Positions 7,992-17,605 of a DNA stretch of 64,000 nt are shown here, one piece after another; position 1 is the stretch's first letter; every line of letters begins with the position of its first letter. A model generated the notes under the pieces. It saw only the letters and a program-made list of their open reading frames with translations, searched no databases and was not told the origin of the DNA. Origin of the DNA: Acinetobacter brisouii CIP 110357 (lineage in GTDB: Bacteria; Pseudomonadota; Gammaproteobacteria; Pseudomonadales; Moraxellaceae); NCBI RefSeq assembly GCF_000488275.1, contig NZ_KI530763.1:186001-250000 (forward strand), read 5' to 3'. The translations under genes were made by a program, and so were the position numbers.

Positions 7992-9491
7992 TCATTTTGT
8001 TATTTCTTGATTTTGCTGAGTCGACCACCATCCCCCACCTAAGGCTTGGAATAATGCAGCCGTATCTTGTAAGCGGTTGCCTTGAGCCTGTGCCAATGCC
8101 AATTGCATTTGTAAATCATTTTGCTCAAGTGGCAGTAAAGCTATACGGCTAATATCACCTAAACGGTATTGTTTGCGTGCCAAATTTAAACTTTTTGAAC
8201 TGGCCTGTGTAGCCTGCAAGGCAGTGTTATAGGCATTTTGATCTGACTGGATCGATTGCATCACGTCACCAACATTTTGAAATGCAGCAATAATCGTGCT
8301 TTTATACTGTGCTACTGCACCATCATAAGCAGCACGTGCCAGTTTTTCTTTATGTTTTAATGCGCCACCATCAAAAATAGGTTGTGCGACATTCGCCCCA
8401 ATCGTCCAGAAATTGGATGCCGAGGCAAACAAATTTGCAAGCCGATTAGAAGATGATCCCAGATCTGCATTTAAAGTAATATCTGGCAAGCGATTCGCGA
8501 CTGCAACACCGATATTGGCGCTCGCAGCATGCAATATGGCTTCAGATAAGCGAATATCAGGACGGCGCTGCAATAAGCTTGAAGGTAATGCTGCTGGCAG
8601 TTCATATGGCAACTTAAACTGAGCTAAATTAAACTCGGCAGCCAAACGATCACTCGGGTATTCACCTGCCAAAGCCTTGATTAAATCACGTTGAATTGCC
8701 AGTTGCTTTTGTAAAGGAGGCAATGTCGCTTCCACCGCCAATTGCGCCGACTCCTGTGTCATCACATCTGCATCTGACACCTGTCCGAGTACTCTCGCTT
8801 TATGCATAATCGAGGTTAATTCGCGTTGTTTTTGAATTGCATTTTGGGTAATTCGAATTTGATCGCGAATAATCGCTTCTTGAATCGCCGCATTGACGAC
8901 ATTGCTAATCAGGGTGAGATAAGTCACTTCTACATTGTAGCGACTTGCATCTGCTTCAGCTTTTAGCATTTCAACCTGACGTCTATTTGCCCCCCATACA
9001 TCCAGACTATAGGAGGCATTTAATTGTGCCGTATGCAAATTATAAACATAGCTATTTGATGCCAAGGGACTTGCCAATGACTTCGCAACACTTTGTCGAG
9101 TTGGGTTAAAGGTTGCAGATACCGAAGGGAAAAATGCCGCCTGCTGGATTTTCACATTTTCCAAAGCCTGATTTAAATTCGCTTGGGCAATTGCCACAGA
9201 AGGATTATTTTTCAGGCACTTTTCGATCAGTAAATTCAGCTCTTGTGAATGAAAGGCTTGCCACCATGCTGTAGGAATATCTTGTAAAACATATTTCTGT
9301 GCTGTTGAAGAAGCCTGAGATAATGCCAGATTGGGTTGCTCAACGAGCGCCTTAGGCAGATGAACATCGGGACGTTGATAATTGGGGCCGACCGTACAAC
9401 CCGAGAGGATTGCCAGCAAACTTATGCCGCTCCAGAACGTACCTTTTCTTAAAACATTTACCGACAAAGTATATGGTCTCAAGTTTTTCAT
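7992..9491 (-). CDS. Outer-membrane efflux lipoprotein (NodT/OprM type)
   Basis: This is the outer-membrane channel of a tripartite efflux system. The 499-residue protein has a lipoprotein signal with lipobox LSGC (C32) and the usual CTVGPNYQRPDVHLP that follows it in OprM/NodT proteins. Two OEP repeats contain the repeated helices LNQALENVKIQQAAFFPSV and RLSEAILHAASANIGVAVA. The start was taken at 9491 because its ATG overlaps the stop of the pump gene (TAATG). An upstream ATG at 9524 would lie inside the pump gene and spoil the signal peptide. It is last in the operon. The channel is of the multidrug OprM type rather than CzcC type, although the pump is of the metal type. Confidence 0.93.
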   Translation of the reverse strand: MKNLRPYTLSVNVLRKGTFWSGISLLAILSGCTVGPNYQRPDVHLPKALVEQPNLALSQASSTAQKYVLQDIPTAWWQAFHSQELNLLIEKCLKNNPSVAIAQANLNQALENVKIQQAAFFPSVSATFNPTRQSVAKSLASPLASNSYVYNLHTAQLNASYSLDVWGANRRQVEMLKAEADASRYNVEVTYLTLISNVVNAAIQEAIIRDQIRITQNAIQKQRELTSIMHKARVLGQVSDADVMTQESAQLAVEATLPPLQKQLAIQRDLIKALAGEYPSDRLAAEFNLAQFKLPYELPAALPSSLLQRRPDIRLSEAILHAASANIGVAVANRLPDITLNADLGSSSNRLANLFASASNFWTIGANVAQPIFDGGALKHKEKLARAAYDGAVAQYKSTIIAAFQNVGDVMQSIQSDQNAYNTALQATQASSKSLNLARKQYRLGDISRIALLPLEQNDLQMQLALAQAQGNRLQDTAALFQALGGGWWSTQQNQEITK

Positions 9492-12400
9492 TAACGATGA
9501 CTCCGACGTCCAGGCATATTCCATTTTTTATTTTCAGCAAATCTTTCAATCACATAATAAAATACTGGAACAATAAATAAGGTCAATAAAGTCGATACAA
9601 TGAGACCACCCACCACAACCGTAGCCAAATTACGCTGAACATCTGTGCCGACTCCTGTTGCCAGTGCGGCTGGGAGCATCCCAATAGAAGCCACCGTAGC
9701 CGTCATTAACACAGGACGTAACCGTTCACTTGCTGCGGTAATGATACTTTGATCAAGATCAAGTCCATCCCCGCGCGCACGCCTGAAATTGGCGACCATA
9801 ATAATCCCGTTCTGGACAGAGACACCGAACAGCGCAATAAAGCCGACTGCACTCGCGACATTTAAGGTATTGCCCGTCACATTCAACGCAATAAGCCCAC
9901 CTAAAGTCGCCAGTGGCACAACACCTAAAATCAGAAATACCTGACGGAAGCGCCCAAACTGGAAAAATAACAAAGCGCCCATCATGCCGATCACCAAAAT
10001 CATAATAAACCCTAGACGTTTTTCGGCACGATCTTGGCTTTGGAACTGTCCTGCCCACTCCATATGATATTGACTTGGATCGAGTTTGACTTGAGCATTA
10101 ATTTTTTGCTGCGCCTCAGTCAAATACGATGTTAAATCGCGACCACGGTTATCAATACGAACGGTAATTTGTCGTTCGCCCTGCTCATGAGAAATCGTGC
10201 TTTCACCTGTTTTCAGTGAAATATCGGCCACTTGAGCCAATGGGATTTTTGCACCACTCGCGCTGTTTAATTGCAAAGCACCCAGTTCGGCAGGGCTATT
10301 CTTGGCATTCTTAGGGAAACTGACTGTAACGTTATATTGGCGGGCATCAACGTACACAGGAATAATCGGCGTGCTTCCGACACCCGTTTGGATCAGCGCA
10401 GAAATATCTGCAATGCTAATCCCGTATCTTGCTGCCGCTTCACGATTCACCTTGATGATAACTTGCGGGATAGGTGGTTCCTGAAATAATGAAGCTGAAG
10501 CCGTTCCTCGGATTCCTTTTAAAATATCGACCACTTGATCACCAATACGGCGACCTTCTTTTAAATCTGGCCCATAAATACGTAAAACCAACGGGCTGTG
10601 CGCACCACCTACCGCATCATTTACCCCATCAATAATCGGCTGACTAATTCCGATATCATAACCAGGCATCTGGCTAAATTCTTGCCCCAACTTTTTAATA
10701 AATTGAGCCTTGGTTTCGCCATTTGGCCACTCACTATAAGGTTTCAGCCCGACTGGCATTTCGATATGTGACGGTGTCCACGGGTCTGTGCCGTCATCAC
10801 TACGCCCAACCTGACTCACCGCATAAGACACTTCAGGATGCTTGAGTAAAACACGGCGCAGATTTGTGGCCATTTCGCTGGATTTATCTAGCGAAATACC
10901 TGTTGGCAACTGTACTTGTAACCACAATGCACCTTCATCCAACTCAGGCAAGAATTCACGTCCTGTACGCGCACCAAGCAACACCACAGCCACTAAAGAC
11001 AAAATCGTAATGCTATAAACAATCACTGGGCGCAGTAGTAAAGTAGTTAAAACCTTTCTATATTTTTCAGTGAGCCAGATTAAGGGTTTATTTTCAAAAA
11101 CCTTTCTGGGCTTTTTCAAGGCGACGTAAGCTAGTCCCGGAATCAATGCAATCGCACAGACTAAAGCACCGAGTAATGCGTAGCTCACTGTAATCGCCAT
11201 CGGTGTAAACAACTTACCTTCAGCGCGTTCAAAGGCAAATAATGGTAAATAGGCAGTAATAATAATCAGTGTTGCAAAGAAAATCGGACGACCCACATAA
11301 CTCAAAGTTTCCAAGATATCTTGCTCGCCTAAAACCACATCGGGTTCTTCTTCTCGGCGCCTTAAGATGGCCTCCATGACCACAATTGCCCCATCGACAA
11401 TAATCCCGAAGTCGATTGCCCCAAGCGAAAATAAATTGGCGGGCATATTGGTAAAATTCATGAGAATAAATACCGTCACCAACGCCGCAGGAATAGCAAC
11501 CGCCGCAATAATGGCACTGCGCGGACTGCCTAAAAACAAGATCAGAACAATCAAGACAAGCCCGACGCCTTCCATCACTGTATGTGTTACTTTATCTACA
11601 GTGAGTTTGACCAAGCTATCTCGGTCGATATAAGGCACAATTTTGACACCTTGCGGCGCAAGTTGTTTATTCAGTTGATCAACTTTGGCATGTACACCAT
11701 CTAAAACGGTTGAAGGGTTTTGATATTTTGTCATCAAAATAATCCCTTCTAGCGTGTCTGGGTTATAGTCTTTACCTACGATTCCCTCACGCTCTTGATG
11801 ACCAATCACCAGCTTGCCTAAATCTTTTAAATAAATAGGCATGCCATTTTTTTGCGTTACAACAACTAAGGATAAATCTTCAAGAGAATGAACCTGCCCC
11901 ACACCACGCACGACATAGCTTTGCTCACCTCGGGTAATACGTCCACCGCCTGCATCTGAACTGCTAGAGTTAATTGCTGTGGTGACATCATTAAGAACCA
12001 CACCATATTGCTGCATTTTTGCAGGGTCTAATTCCATACGGAATTCTTTGGTTAAACCACCAAAGTTATTGACATCGGCAACCCCTGCAACCTGCTTAAA
12101 TGCAGGCATCACAACCCAGCGCTGGATCTCTGAAAGCTGCATCAAATTTTTATTTTCAGATTCGAGGGTATAACGATAAATTTCGCCGCCTGAACCACTG
12201 AGTGGGCCTAAACTGGGTTGAGCTCCAGCTGGTAAGGTGACACTACTTAAACGCTCCATCACCCGTTGACGAGCAAAGTAATCATCTTTACTGTCAAAAA
12301 CCAGTGTAATCAGGGACAGTGCAAAAGTACTACTGGAACGGATGGTCGTAACGCCTGGCGTACTATATAGACTGCGTTCTAAAGGTGTTGTAATTTGCTG

Positions 12401-12586
12401 CTCAACATCTTCAGCAGACAGCCCAGGAACTTGTGTAGTAACCTGTACGGTGACGTCATCAAGTTCTGGATACGCTTCTACTTTCATCACTTTCCATGAG
12501 TACATGCCATAAATTGCGAGAATAATGGCAATCGCCCAAACCAAGTGACGGCGACGAAAAAATAAGGCAATCAGGCGATTAATCAT
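9491..12586 (-). CDS. Heavy-metal efflux RND pump (CzcA-like)
   Basis: Inner-membrane proton-driven pump of the HME-RND subfamily, 1031 residues. It has the 12-helix RND plan: the N-terminal helix, a large periplasmic loop starting at about residue 35 with VEAYPELDDVTVQV, and a second loop after about 560. Helix 4 carries DFGIIVDGAIVVMEAILRR with D392, D398 and E405, the acid triad of divalent-cation CzcA pumps. The residue after the glutamate is alanine, where CzcA has asparagine. The start was set at 12586 (ATG, GGAG 9 bases upstream); it overlaps the adaptor stop by 8 bases. An upstream in-frame TTG at 12610 is less likely. Exact metal or drug substrate is not decidable here. Confidence 0.94.
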   Translation of the reverse strand: MINRLIALFFRRRHLVWAIAIILAIYGMYSWKVMKVEAYPELDDVTVQVTTQVPGLSAEDVEQQITTPLERSLYSTPGVTTIRSSSTFALSLITLVFDSKDDYFARQRVMERLSSVTLPAGAQPSLGPLSGSGGEIYRYTLESENKNLMQLSEIQRWVVMPAFKQVAGVADVNNFGGLTKEFRMELDPAKMQQYGVVLNDVTTAINSSSSDAGGGRITRGEQSYVVRGVGQVHSLEDLSLVVVTQKNGMPIYLKDLGKLVIGHQEREGIVGKDYNPDTLEGIILMTKYQNPSTVLDGVHAKVDQLNKQLAPQGVKIVPYIDRDSLVKLTVDKVTHTVMEGVGLVLIVLILFLGSPRSAIIAAVAIPAALVTVFILMNFTNMPANLFSLGAIDFGIIVDGAIVVMEAILRRREEEPDVVLGEQDILETLSYVGRPIFFATLIIITAYLPLFAFERAEGKLFTPMAITVSYALLGALVCAIALIPGLAYVALKKPRKVFENKPLIWLTEKYRKVLTTLLLRPVIVYSITILSLVAVVLLGARTGREFLPELDEGALWLQVQLPTGISLDKSSEMATNLRRVLLKHPEVSYAVSQVGRSDDGTDPWTPSHIEMPVGLKPYSEWPNGETKAQFIKKLGQEFSQMPGYDIGISQPIIDGVNDAVGGAHSPLVLRIYGPDLKEGRRIGDQVVDILKGIRGTASASLFQEPPIPQVIIKVNREAAARYGISIADISALIQTGVGSTPIIPVYVDARQYNVTVSFPKNAKNSPAELGALQLNSASGAKIPLAQVADISLKTGESTISHEQGERQITVRIDNRGRDLTSYLTEAQQKINAQVKLDPSQYHMEWAGQFQSQDRAEKRLGFIMILVIGMMGALLFFQFGRFRQVFLILGVVPLATLGGLIALNVTGNTLNVASAVGFIALFGVSVQNGIIMVANFRRARGDGLDLDQSIITAASERLRPVLMTATVASIGMLPAALATGVGTDVQRNLATVVVGGLIVSTLLTLFIVPVFYYVIERFAENKKWNMPGRRSHR

Positions 12587-13754
12587 TGAGTAGCACTCCA
12601 CCACTAACAATCACGCGATCCGATGGGTTTAAGCCAGAGACAATCTGCACATCAGTATCATTTTCACTGCCCAATTCCACCACTTTTCGTACATAGGTAT
12701 GCGGCTTTGTTTCTACAAAAACGGTGATTTGTTCATTATTCATCAGCAATGCAGACTGTGGCACAGTAATTTTTTGCGGGTTATTATTTTTAATTTGCAC
12801 CGTTGCAAACATATTTGGCTTCAATTTCATATTGCTGTTATCAAATAAAATACGAGCCTTGGTGCGGCGGGTGTCGCTATCTAAAACATTACTGATATTC
12901 CCAATACGTCCATGAAACACTTGGTTTGGATAGGCTGGGAAAGTCACATCAACCTCTAACCCTGTATGTACCTGATTCAGCTGTGCTTCTGGAATATTTG
13001 CAGTTACCCAGACCTGATCAAAATTTGCAATGGTCAAAATCGCATTGGTATTGTCATTGATAAACGAGCCAAGACCTACATTCAAAGCCGTGATATCACC
13101 ATTGATTGGAGAAACGATCGGTAAAAAGGCTTCTGAGCCTGAAAGTTTTGCACCATGCCCTGCGAGGGTTTTTAAACGTTGCGTTGCACGTTCATATTCA
13201 TCTTTGGCTTGAATTTGCATACTTTGAGCCGCTTCCAAATCTTTATTGGCATTCGCACCAATCGCATTGACTTCACGCGCACGTTTCAAGCTGGCATTGG
13301 CCAAACTCAAACTATCTTTGGCTTTACTCACATCTGCATATGCTTGAGCTAAATCTCCAGAGCTCATCACAGCCAGCACTTGCCCTTTATGCACATGATC
13401 GCCAATTTTTACATTGAGCTGAACAATACGACCTGTCAGTGGCGGCTCGATATTGGCAGAAGCCGCCGTATTTGCCTCAACCATTCCCGGGAAGCTGGTC
13501 ACTTGAGCCGAACCGCCTGAACTCACAGGCATGACTTTGAGATGACTCATTAAAGGTGAATGATTCGGTACAATATATTCATCCCCTTGATGTTTAAACA
13601 TTTCAGGCGGAGGACTCGGATTTTTAGCTTCAGCAGGTTCATTTTTATGAAATGCCACCATCCAGATGATGCCTATCAGCAAACATCCCCCGAGTGCAAT
13701 AGCCAACTTTGAACCGACAGATAGTTTTGAAGCGTTATGATTGGTTGAAGGCAT
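12579..13754 (-). CDS. RND efflux periplasmic adaptor (CzcB/HlyD type)
   Basis: The membrane fusion protein joins the pump to the outer-membrane channel. It has 391 residues with an N-terminal membrane anchor (about 17-35). The split lipoyl halves are IVQLNVKIGDHVHKGQVLAV and FLPIVSPINGDITALNVG, flanking an alpha-hairpin (about 140-200) rich in Ala, Lys and Glu. Beta-barrel and membrane-proximal domains follow. No extra His/Met-rich metal-binding extension is seen, unlike CusB or CzcB. First gene of the three-gene operon; its upstream region is AT-rich with phased A-tracts. No metal-responsive regulator gene is adjacent. Confidence 0.93.
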   Translation of the reverse strand: MPSTNHNASKLSVGSKLAIALGGCLLIGIIWMVAFHKNEPAEAKNPSPPPEMFKHQGDEYIVPNHSPLMSHLKVMPVSSGGSAQVTSFPGMVEANTAASANIEPPLTGRIVQLNVKIGDHVHKGQVLAVMSSGDLAQAYADVSKAKDSLSLANASLKRAREVNAIGANANKDLEAAQSMQIQAKDEYERATQRLKTLAGHGAKLSGSEAFLPIVSPINGDITALNVGLGSFINDNTNAILTIANFDQVWVTANIPEAQLNQVHTGLEVDVTFPAYPNQVFHGRIGNISNVLDSDTRRTKARILFDNSNMKLKPNMFATVQIKNNNPQKITVPQSALLMNNEQITVFVETKPHTYVRKVVELGSENDTDVQIVSGLNPSDRVIVSGGVLLND

Positions 13755-14280
13755 AGTCTGGCTACCTTAAATCGTATTGGATTCGTGATTCTTGAAAAAT
13801 CGACCTGCTTAAAGCGTATGCATCATATAAATTAAAAATTAAACAAAAATTAAAAACAATCTTAAAAAAATAAATTAAATATTTGAAATATATTTAAAAA
13901 TTAAACCAAATACTCCAGATTATAATTCTCTAAAATGACAAATTAATGATATAAAATTGTAATACTTATGATTATTTTGATCTGATTAAACATAGCCGCA
14001 TTCTGCCAAACGACTCATGATGATTTATTCAACAATGCTATTCACAAATACGTAGCATTTAGCCCTCAAATCTACTAGATCGTGAATTTAACTCTAACAA
14101 CTCCACCTTTTTTATTCATGTATTTTCTTCGCTCTATGAACTCAATATAAAGAGAATTGAAACAAGCATGAAAATAACCCAATTGTTAAAATGTAGTCAA
14201 ACAATAAAACCCTGCAACAGTGCGCATAAAAAAAGCTGAATCTAAAATGAATTCAGCTTTTTTCATCTTATTAATCTGAA
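13755..14280. other. 526-bp AT-rich gap between the RND operon and hns
   Basis: No gene can be supported on either strand. The part next to the efflux operon (13831-13905) is nearly pure A/T with A-tracts centred near 13836, 13847, 13867, 13878, 13887 and 13898, that is close to one helical turn apart. Such DNA is intrinsically bent. The rest is ordinary AT-rich spacer, followed by the hns terminator. The efflux-operon promoter must lie here on the minus strand, but no clear -35/-10 pair stands out. Confidence 0.6.
14231..14261 (-). terminator. Rho-independent terminator of hns
   Basis: AAAAGCTGAAT pairs with ATTCAGCTTTT (11 bp, loop CTAAAATGA). A/T runs lie on both sides, so it could act in both directions. 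It lies 19 bases after the hns stop. Confidence 0.85.
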
Positions 14281-14604
14281 TTAGATCAAGAAGTCTTCCA
14301 AGCTTGCGCCTTTTTCCAACTCAGTCACTAACCAGCGAGGTTGTTTACCACGACCAGTCCAGGTTTCTTCTGGGTTGTTTTTATTACGGTAGCGTGGCTC
14401 AACAGTTTTACGCGTTGGGCTTTTACGTTTTTGAGCACCATATTCAAGTAGTTGCTCAATTGTTAAATCAAGACCTGAAGCAATTTCAATCACTTGATTA
14501 TAAGCATCTTGAATTGCTTGTTCTTTTTTAGAAGCAATTAAAACTTCTGCTTCACGTTGTAAGCGTTTTAGCTCTTCAACAGATAAAGTACTAATGTCTT
14601 GCAC
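14281..14604 (-). CDS. hns: H-NS family nucleoid protein
   Basis: H-NS coats AT-rich DNA and silences acquired and surface-related genes. The 107-residue protein has an N-terminal coiled-coil oligomerisation region (ELKRLQREAEVLIASKKEQ), a basic linker (QKRKSPTRKTVEPRYR) and the C-terminal DNA-binding signature TWTGRGKQPRWL (residues 81-92). Length and motif match the single H-NS of Acinetobacter. It is monocistronic with its own terminator. Confidence 0.93.
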   Translation of the reverse strand: MQDISTLSVEELKRLQREAEVLIASKKEQAIQDAYNQVIEIASGLDLTIEQLLEYGAQKRKSPTRKTVEPRYRNKNNPEETWTGRGKQPRWLVTELEKGASLEDFLI

Positions 14605-14806
14605 AGTTTTTCTCCAAATTCAGATCGGAATCTATTTAAAATAAACTTCCATGTCAAATATATTAATCTAATCACGATTATTAAGTATAGAGAAAAGCCA
14701 AAGAAATAACTTATTTTTACAACATCAATGGCTTTTTATTTTAAATCATAAAACCTCTAGTTTCATATTTAAAACACCCTAATATTCAAACTTCGAAATT
14801 ATTCAG

Positions 14807-16003
14807 CTATAGATTTACTTTTAAAAAGTTTGTATTACTCTCAAACAGTAAATTAAGCTGCTGTACAAGAACTTCATTATCCTTTAACTGGTTTTTAATT
14901 CTTAAATAACTCATTAATATATTATCTGGATATAATTCTAATAATTTTTCTGCTTCAGAAAAACGACCAGTTTCCTGATAAACAAACCATCTTGCAAAAC
15001 TAAATATAGGAATATTTGAGTATTTCGCTTCCCACATATTTAACTGTTGTTCAATTTTCTCATATGCAGGTGTTTGTTTTAACAATTGTTTTTCAAACCA
15101 TAAATAAAAAACTTCCTGATCAAACAATTCATTCAGTAATGTTTCAGCCAGCACTTCATGCTCAAGACTCATCTCTGGTAAACGCGCTAAAACCTTCAAC
15201 CACAACACTTTATTTTCACGGGTTGTGTCATGCAGCTTGGTATCCTTAAACTCGTCATAACGCTGCTGTAAATGAGTTAAATCTTCAGGGCTCGCCTGAT
15301 CAAAAGCAATTAAAAGCTGCTGCAACCAACGGGTTTTATCAGGATCATTGAGCTGCCCAAACTGGCTACTTTGTACATACAGCCACGGAAACTGCACCGC
15401 AAACTGCCCCCAAAGCAATGTTAAACGCTGCATATACCCTTGCTGAATATCTTTGAGCCAAGGGGATAATTCATGCTGAGATAAAAATTCCAAATGGGTT
15501 AATGCATGATTGGGGTTTTGTTCAGATAAATAAATTTCAATTCGCTGCAATTCTGCCAATTCAAAAGCCATGGCAGGACTATGTTCAAGCATATTTAAGG
15601 CTGATTTTACATCTCCCTGTTTCCAGAGAAAAAATGCATGTATTACTTCATTTAATAAATTAGATTGTTTAAAAATCCCTTCAACCATGTCCCTTTTTTC
15701 TTGATTGGCATCTAATAACCACAATACCGCCAATTTTTCATAAGGGTGCAAATGTTCAAAATTAAATATTTTCTGTTTTCTTTGTTCAAGTCGGGAAAAA
15801 TAGCGCTTAAATAACAACCATAATACTTGTCCAATCAGGCTCAGTATGACCAGAAAAATTAATAATACCCAAACATTACTCTGAATTTGCCAATGTCGAA
15901 AATAAACATAAACATAACCTGCGCCATATCCATAACTCAGGATACTCACAAGCGCGATTAAAAGCAGCAGCACAAATGTATAAGAATATAAAATCTGTTT
16001 CAT
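14807..16003 (-). CDS. hemY: HemY-like membrane TPR protein
   Basis: HemY of gamma-proteobacteria is an inner-membrane protein encoded with hemCDX. Its exact role in late heme synthesis is unsettled; it is not the protoporphyrinogen oxidase of Bacillus. The 398-residue product has two N-terminal membrane helices (about 7-29 and 43-64), with the HemY_N-type stretch YGAGYVYVYFRHWQIQSNVW, then an all-helical TPR-like cytosolic part. Last gene of the hemC-hemD-hemX-hemY run, 9 bases after hemX. The sequence diverges strongly from enteric HemY, as is usual. Confidence 0.82.
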   Translation of the reverse strand: MKQILYSYTFVLLLLIALVSILSYGYGAGYVYVYFRHWQIQSNVWVLLIFLVILSLIGQVLWLLFKRYFSRLEQRKQKIFNFEHLHPYEKLAVLWLLDANQEKRDMVEGIFKQSNLLNEVIHAFFLWKQGDVKSALNMLEHSPAMAFELAELQRIEIYLSEQNPNHALTHLEFLSQHELSPWLKDIQQGYMQRLTLLWGQFAVQFPWLYVQSSQFGQLNDPDKTRWLQQLLIAFDQASPEDLTHLQQRYDEFKDTKLHDTTRENKVLWLKVLARLPEMSLEHEVLAETLLNELFDQEVFYLWFEKQLLKQTPAYEKIEQQLNMWEAKYSNIPIFSFARWFVYQETGRFSEAEKLLELYPDNILMSYLRIKNQLKDNEVLVQQLNLLFESNTNFLKVNL

Positions 16004-16012
16004 GCCTGACCT

Positions 16013-16843
16013 CTAATTCAATATTGCCAGTGCAGTGAGTTTTGGCATCGTCACAGCAGGCAGCTGCTTGGCTTTTTCCAGTAATACACTTAAAGCATGG
16101 CGATTAAATGTCGGTGCTTGGCGCAATAATTGATTTACCTCTAACAATGTTTGCTGATATTCATCATATTGACCAGATTCAAGCAATTGTTTTGCGAGTA
16201 CCAGACGTATTTGCATTTCTTTTAATACCAGCCGTTGATTCATTAATTCAGTTTGTGGCTGGTCTGTTGATTCAACTTTAAACCAGCGATTCCAAAAATG
16301 CTTTTGCTGCACAGGCTGATATTGCTGGGCCTGGCTCAATAATAATTGATTTAATTGTTGATCCATTTGGCGAAATATTAAATGTAACTGATCTAGCTGA
16401 TTTTGATGGTTATCGTGATATTGCTGAATATTTTGTAAATCTTGAGTAATTGCCTGATATAAACTTTGTTGCAGGGCAGGTGATAAATCATAAGCTGCAA
16501 TCTCCTGATTGAGCTTTTGCAATTGTTGAAATGCATAAACGTCCTGTTGCTGCTGTAAAGCAAACTGTACCAGTTGCAACTGCTGTTTTACCAAAATAAT
16601 CGGATTAAGCGCATGTACAGCAGCACTTTCACTGCTGGCAACATCGGAAGCAGTAGCCTCATTGGGTGCAAGTTGGCGTTGTAATGCCACTAATTGGTCA
16701 TTGGCATTGGCATTGGCTTGTTCGCTATGCAAAATCCGCGTTTGTAGCTCTTGTAATTGCTTTGAATTTTGCACCAGATCGTAATTGAGTTTTACCATCC
16801 AAGCGACAATCAAGAGACTTAAAGCCACAAATAACTTTCTCAT
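16013..16843 (-). CDS. hemX: HemX-like membrane protein
   Basis: A 276-residue protein annotated in relatives as HemX or an uroporphyrinogen-III methyltransferase-like protein, although it lacks the SAM-dependent methylase domain. It has one N-terminal helix (LFVALSLLIVAWMVKLNYDL, about 3-22), then a very glutamine-rich coiled-coil region (QLQLVQFALQQQQDVYAFQQ). It overlaps hemD by 4 bases (ATGA), indicating translational coupling. Probably a scaffold acting with HemY. Identification rests on position and architecture more than on motifs. Confidence 0.8.
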   Translation of the reverse strand: MRKLFVALSLLIVAWMVKLNYDLVQNSKQLQELQTRILHSEQANANANDQLVALQRQLAPNEATASDVASSESAAVHALNPIILVKQQLQLVQFALQQQQDVYAFQQLQKLNQEIAAYDLSPALQQSLYQAITQDLQNIQQYHDNHQNQLDQLHLIFRQMDQQLNQLLLSQAQQYQPVQQKHFWNRWFKVESTDQPQTELMNQRLVLKEMQIRLVLAKQLLESGQYDEYQQTLLEVNQLLRQAPTFNRHALSVLLEKAKQLPAVTMPKLTALAILN

Positions 16844-17604
16844 GCTGTGCCTTTTTGTTTTAACAGAAAGTTGCGTATGCTCTCTGGGTCTAAACTTTCA
16901 AGCTGCTGCACAGCTGGAATTTGCTGCTGAAGCAACAATTGCGTTAAGCGTTGCCCTAAAGTGAGATACTGACATTTAGATAAAATTTCAGGGGTATTTT
17001 GACATAGTTTGACCCAGTTCAACCAACTGGCTTCACTACTTATACAAACAAAGATAGGCTGTGTCATGGTCAGCAAGCGTGGGGATAATTGCTGAAACTG
17101 GGTCATGGTCTGTGCGGGGCACTGGCGCTGATAAAGCACAAAATTCAAAATATTGACACCGCGCTGCTGTAAGGCATCCATCATGAACTGTCGTCCACCA
17201 CGCCCCCGCCAAAACGCCACATGCTGCAGATGCAAATGCTGCAACACAGGAAGTTGCAACATACCTTCAGAATTCTCAATATCTGGAACCGTTGCGGTAA
17301 TACCATAGCGCTGCAAACTGCGTGCCGTTGCCTGTCCCACAGCAATCCACTGCACCTGATTCAAAGCTGACAGTTCGATTTGGCTGGCCTGTAAATACCG
17401 CATCCCCACATCAACTGCCGTAGGGCTGACCACCACAATCACCTGAGCGTGCAGCAATTGCTGATAGAGTGCGGCAAGCTCTGCGGAATAGGGCATTGCC
17501 TTTAATTCCAGTAAAGGCAGCTCTATCACGTCAATCTGGTCATGCTCTAAGATTTGTGTCAGGGCTTGCGCACGCTCGATTGGGCGAGTATTTAGCAGAA
17601 GCAT
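16840..17604 (-). CDS. hemD: Uroporphyrinogen-III synthase
   Basis: HemD cyclises hydroxymethylbilane to uroporphyrinogen III with inversion of ring D. The 254-residue protein begins MLLLNTRPIERAQAL, the family N-terminus. It contains VVSPTAVDVGMRYL and the second-domain segment HVAFWRGRGGRQFMMDALQQ. The start at 17604 is one base after the hemC stop; an upstream in-frame ATG at 17640 lies inside hemC and was discarded. HemD sequences are poorly conserved, and the operon position supports the call. Confidence 0.93.
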   Translation of the reverse strand: MLLLNTRPIERAQALTQILEHDQIDVIELPLLELKAMPYSAELAALYQQLLHAQVIVVVSPTAVDVGMRYLQASQIELSALNQVQWIAVGQATARSLQRYGITATVPDIENSEGMLQLPVLQHLHLQHVAFWRGRGGRQFMMDALQQRGVNILNFVLYQRQCPAQTMTQFQQLSPRLLTMTQPIFVCISSEASWLNWVKLCQNTPEILSKCQYLTLGQRLTQLLLQQQIPAVQQLESLDPESIRNFLLKQKGTA

Positions 17605-17605
17605 T

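Noticed and set aside
7992..13754. RND operon as a recently acquired resistance island
   Set aside because: No integrase, IS, flanking repeats or tRNA junction; base composition looks like the neighbours. Ancient transfer cannot be excluded.
16013..16843. HemX as an active uroporphyrinogen methyltransferase
   Set aside because: No SAM-binding methylase motifs; a membrane-anchored coiled-coil protein only.
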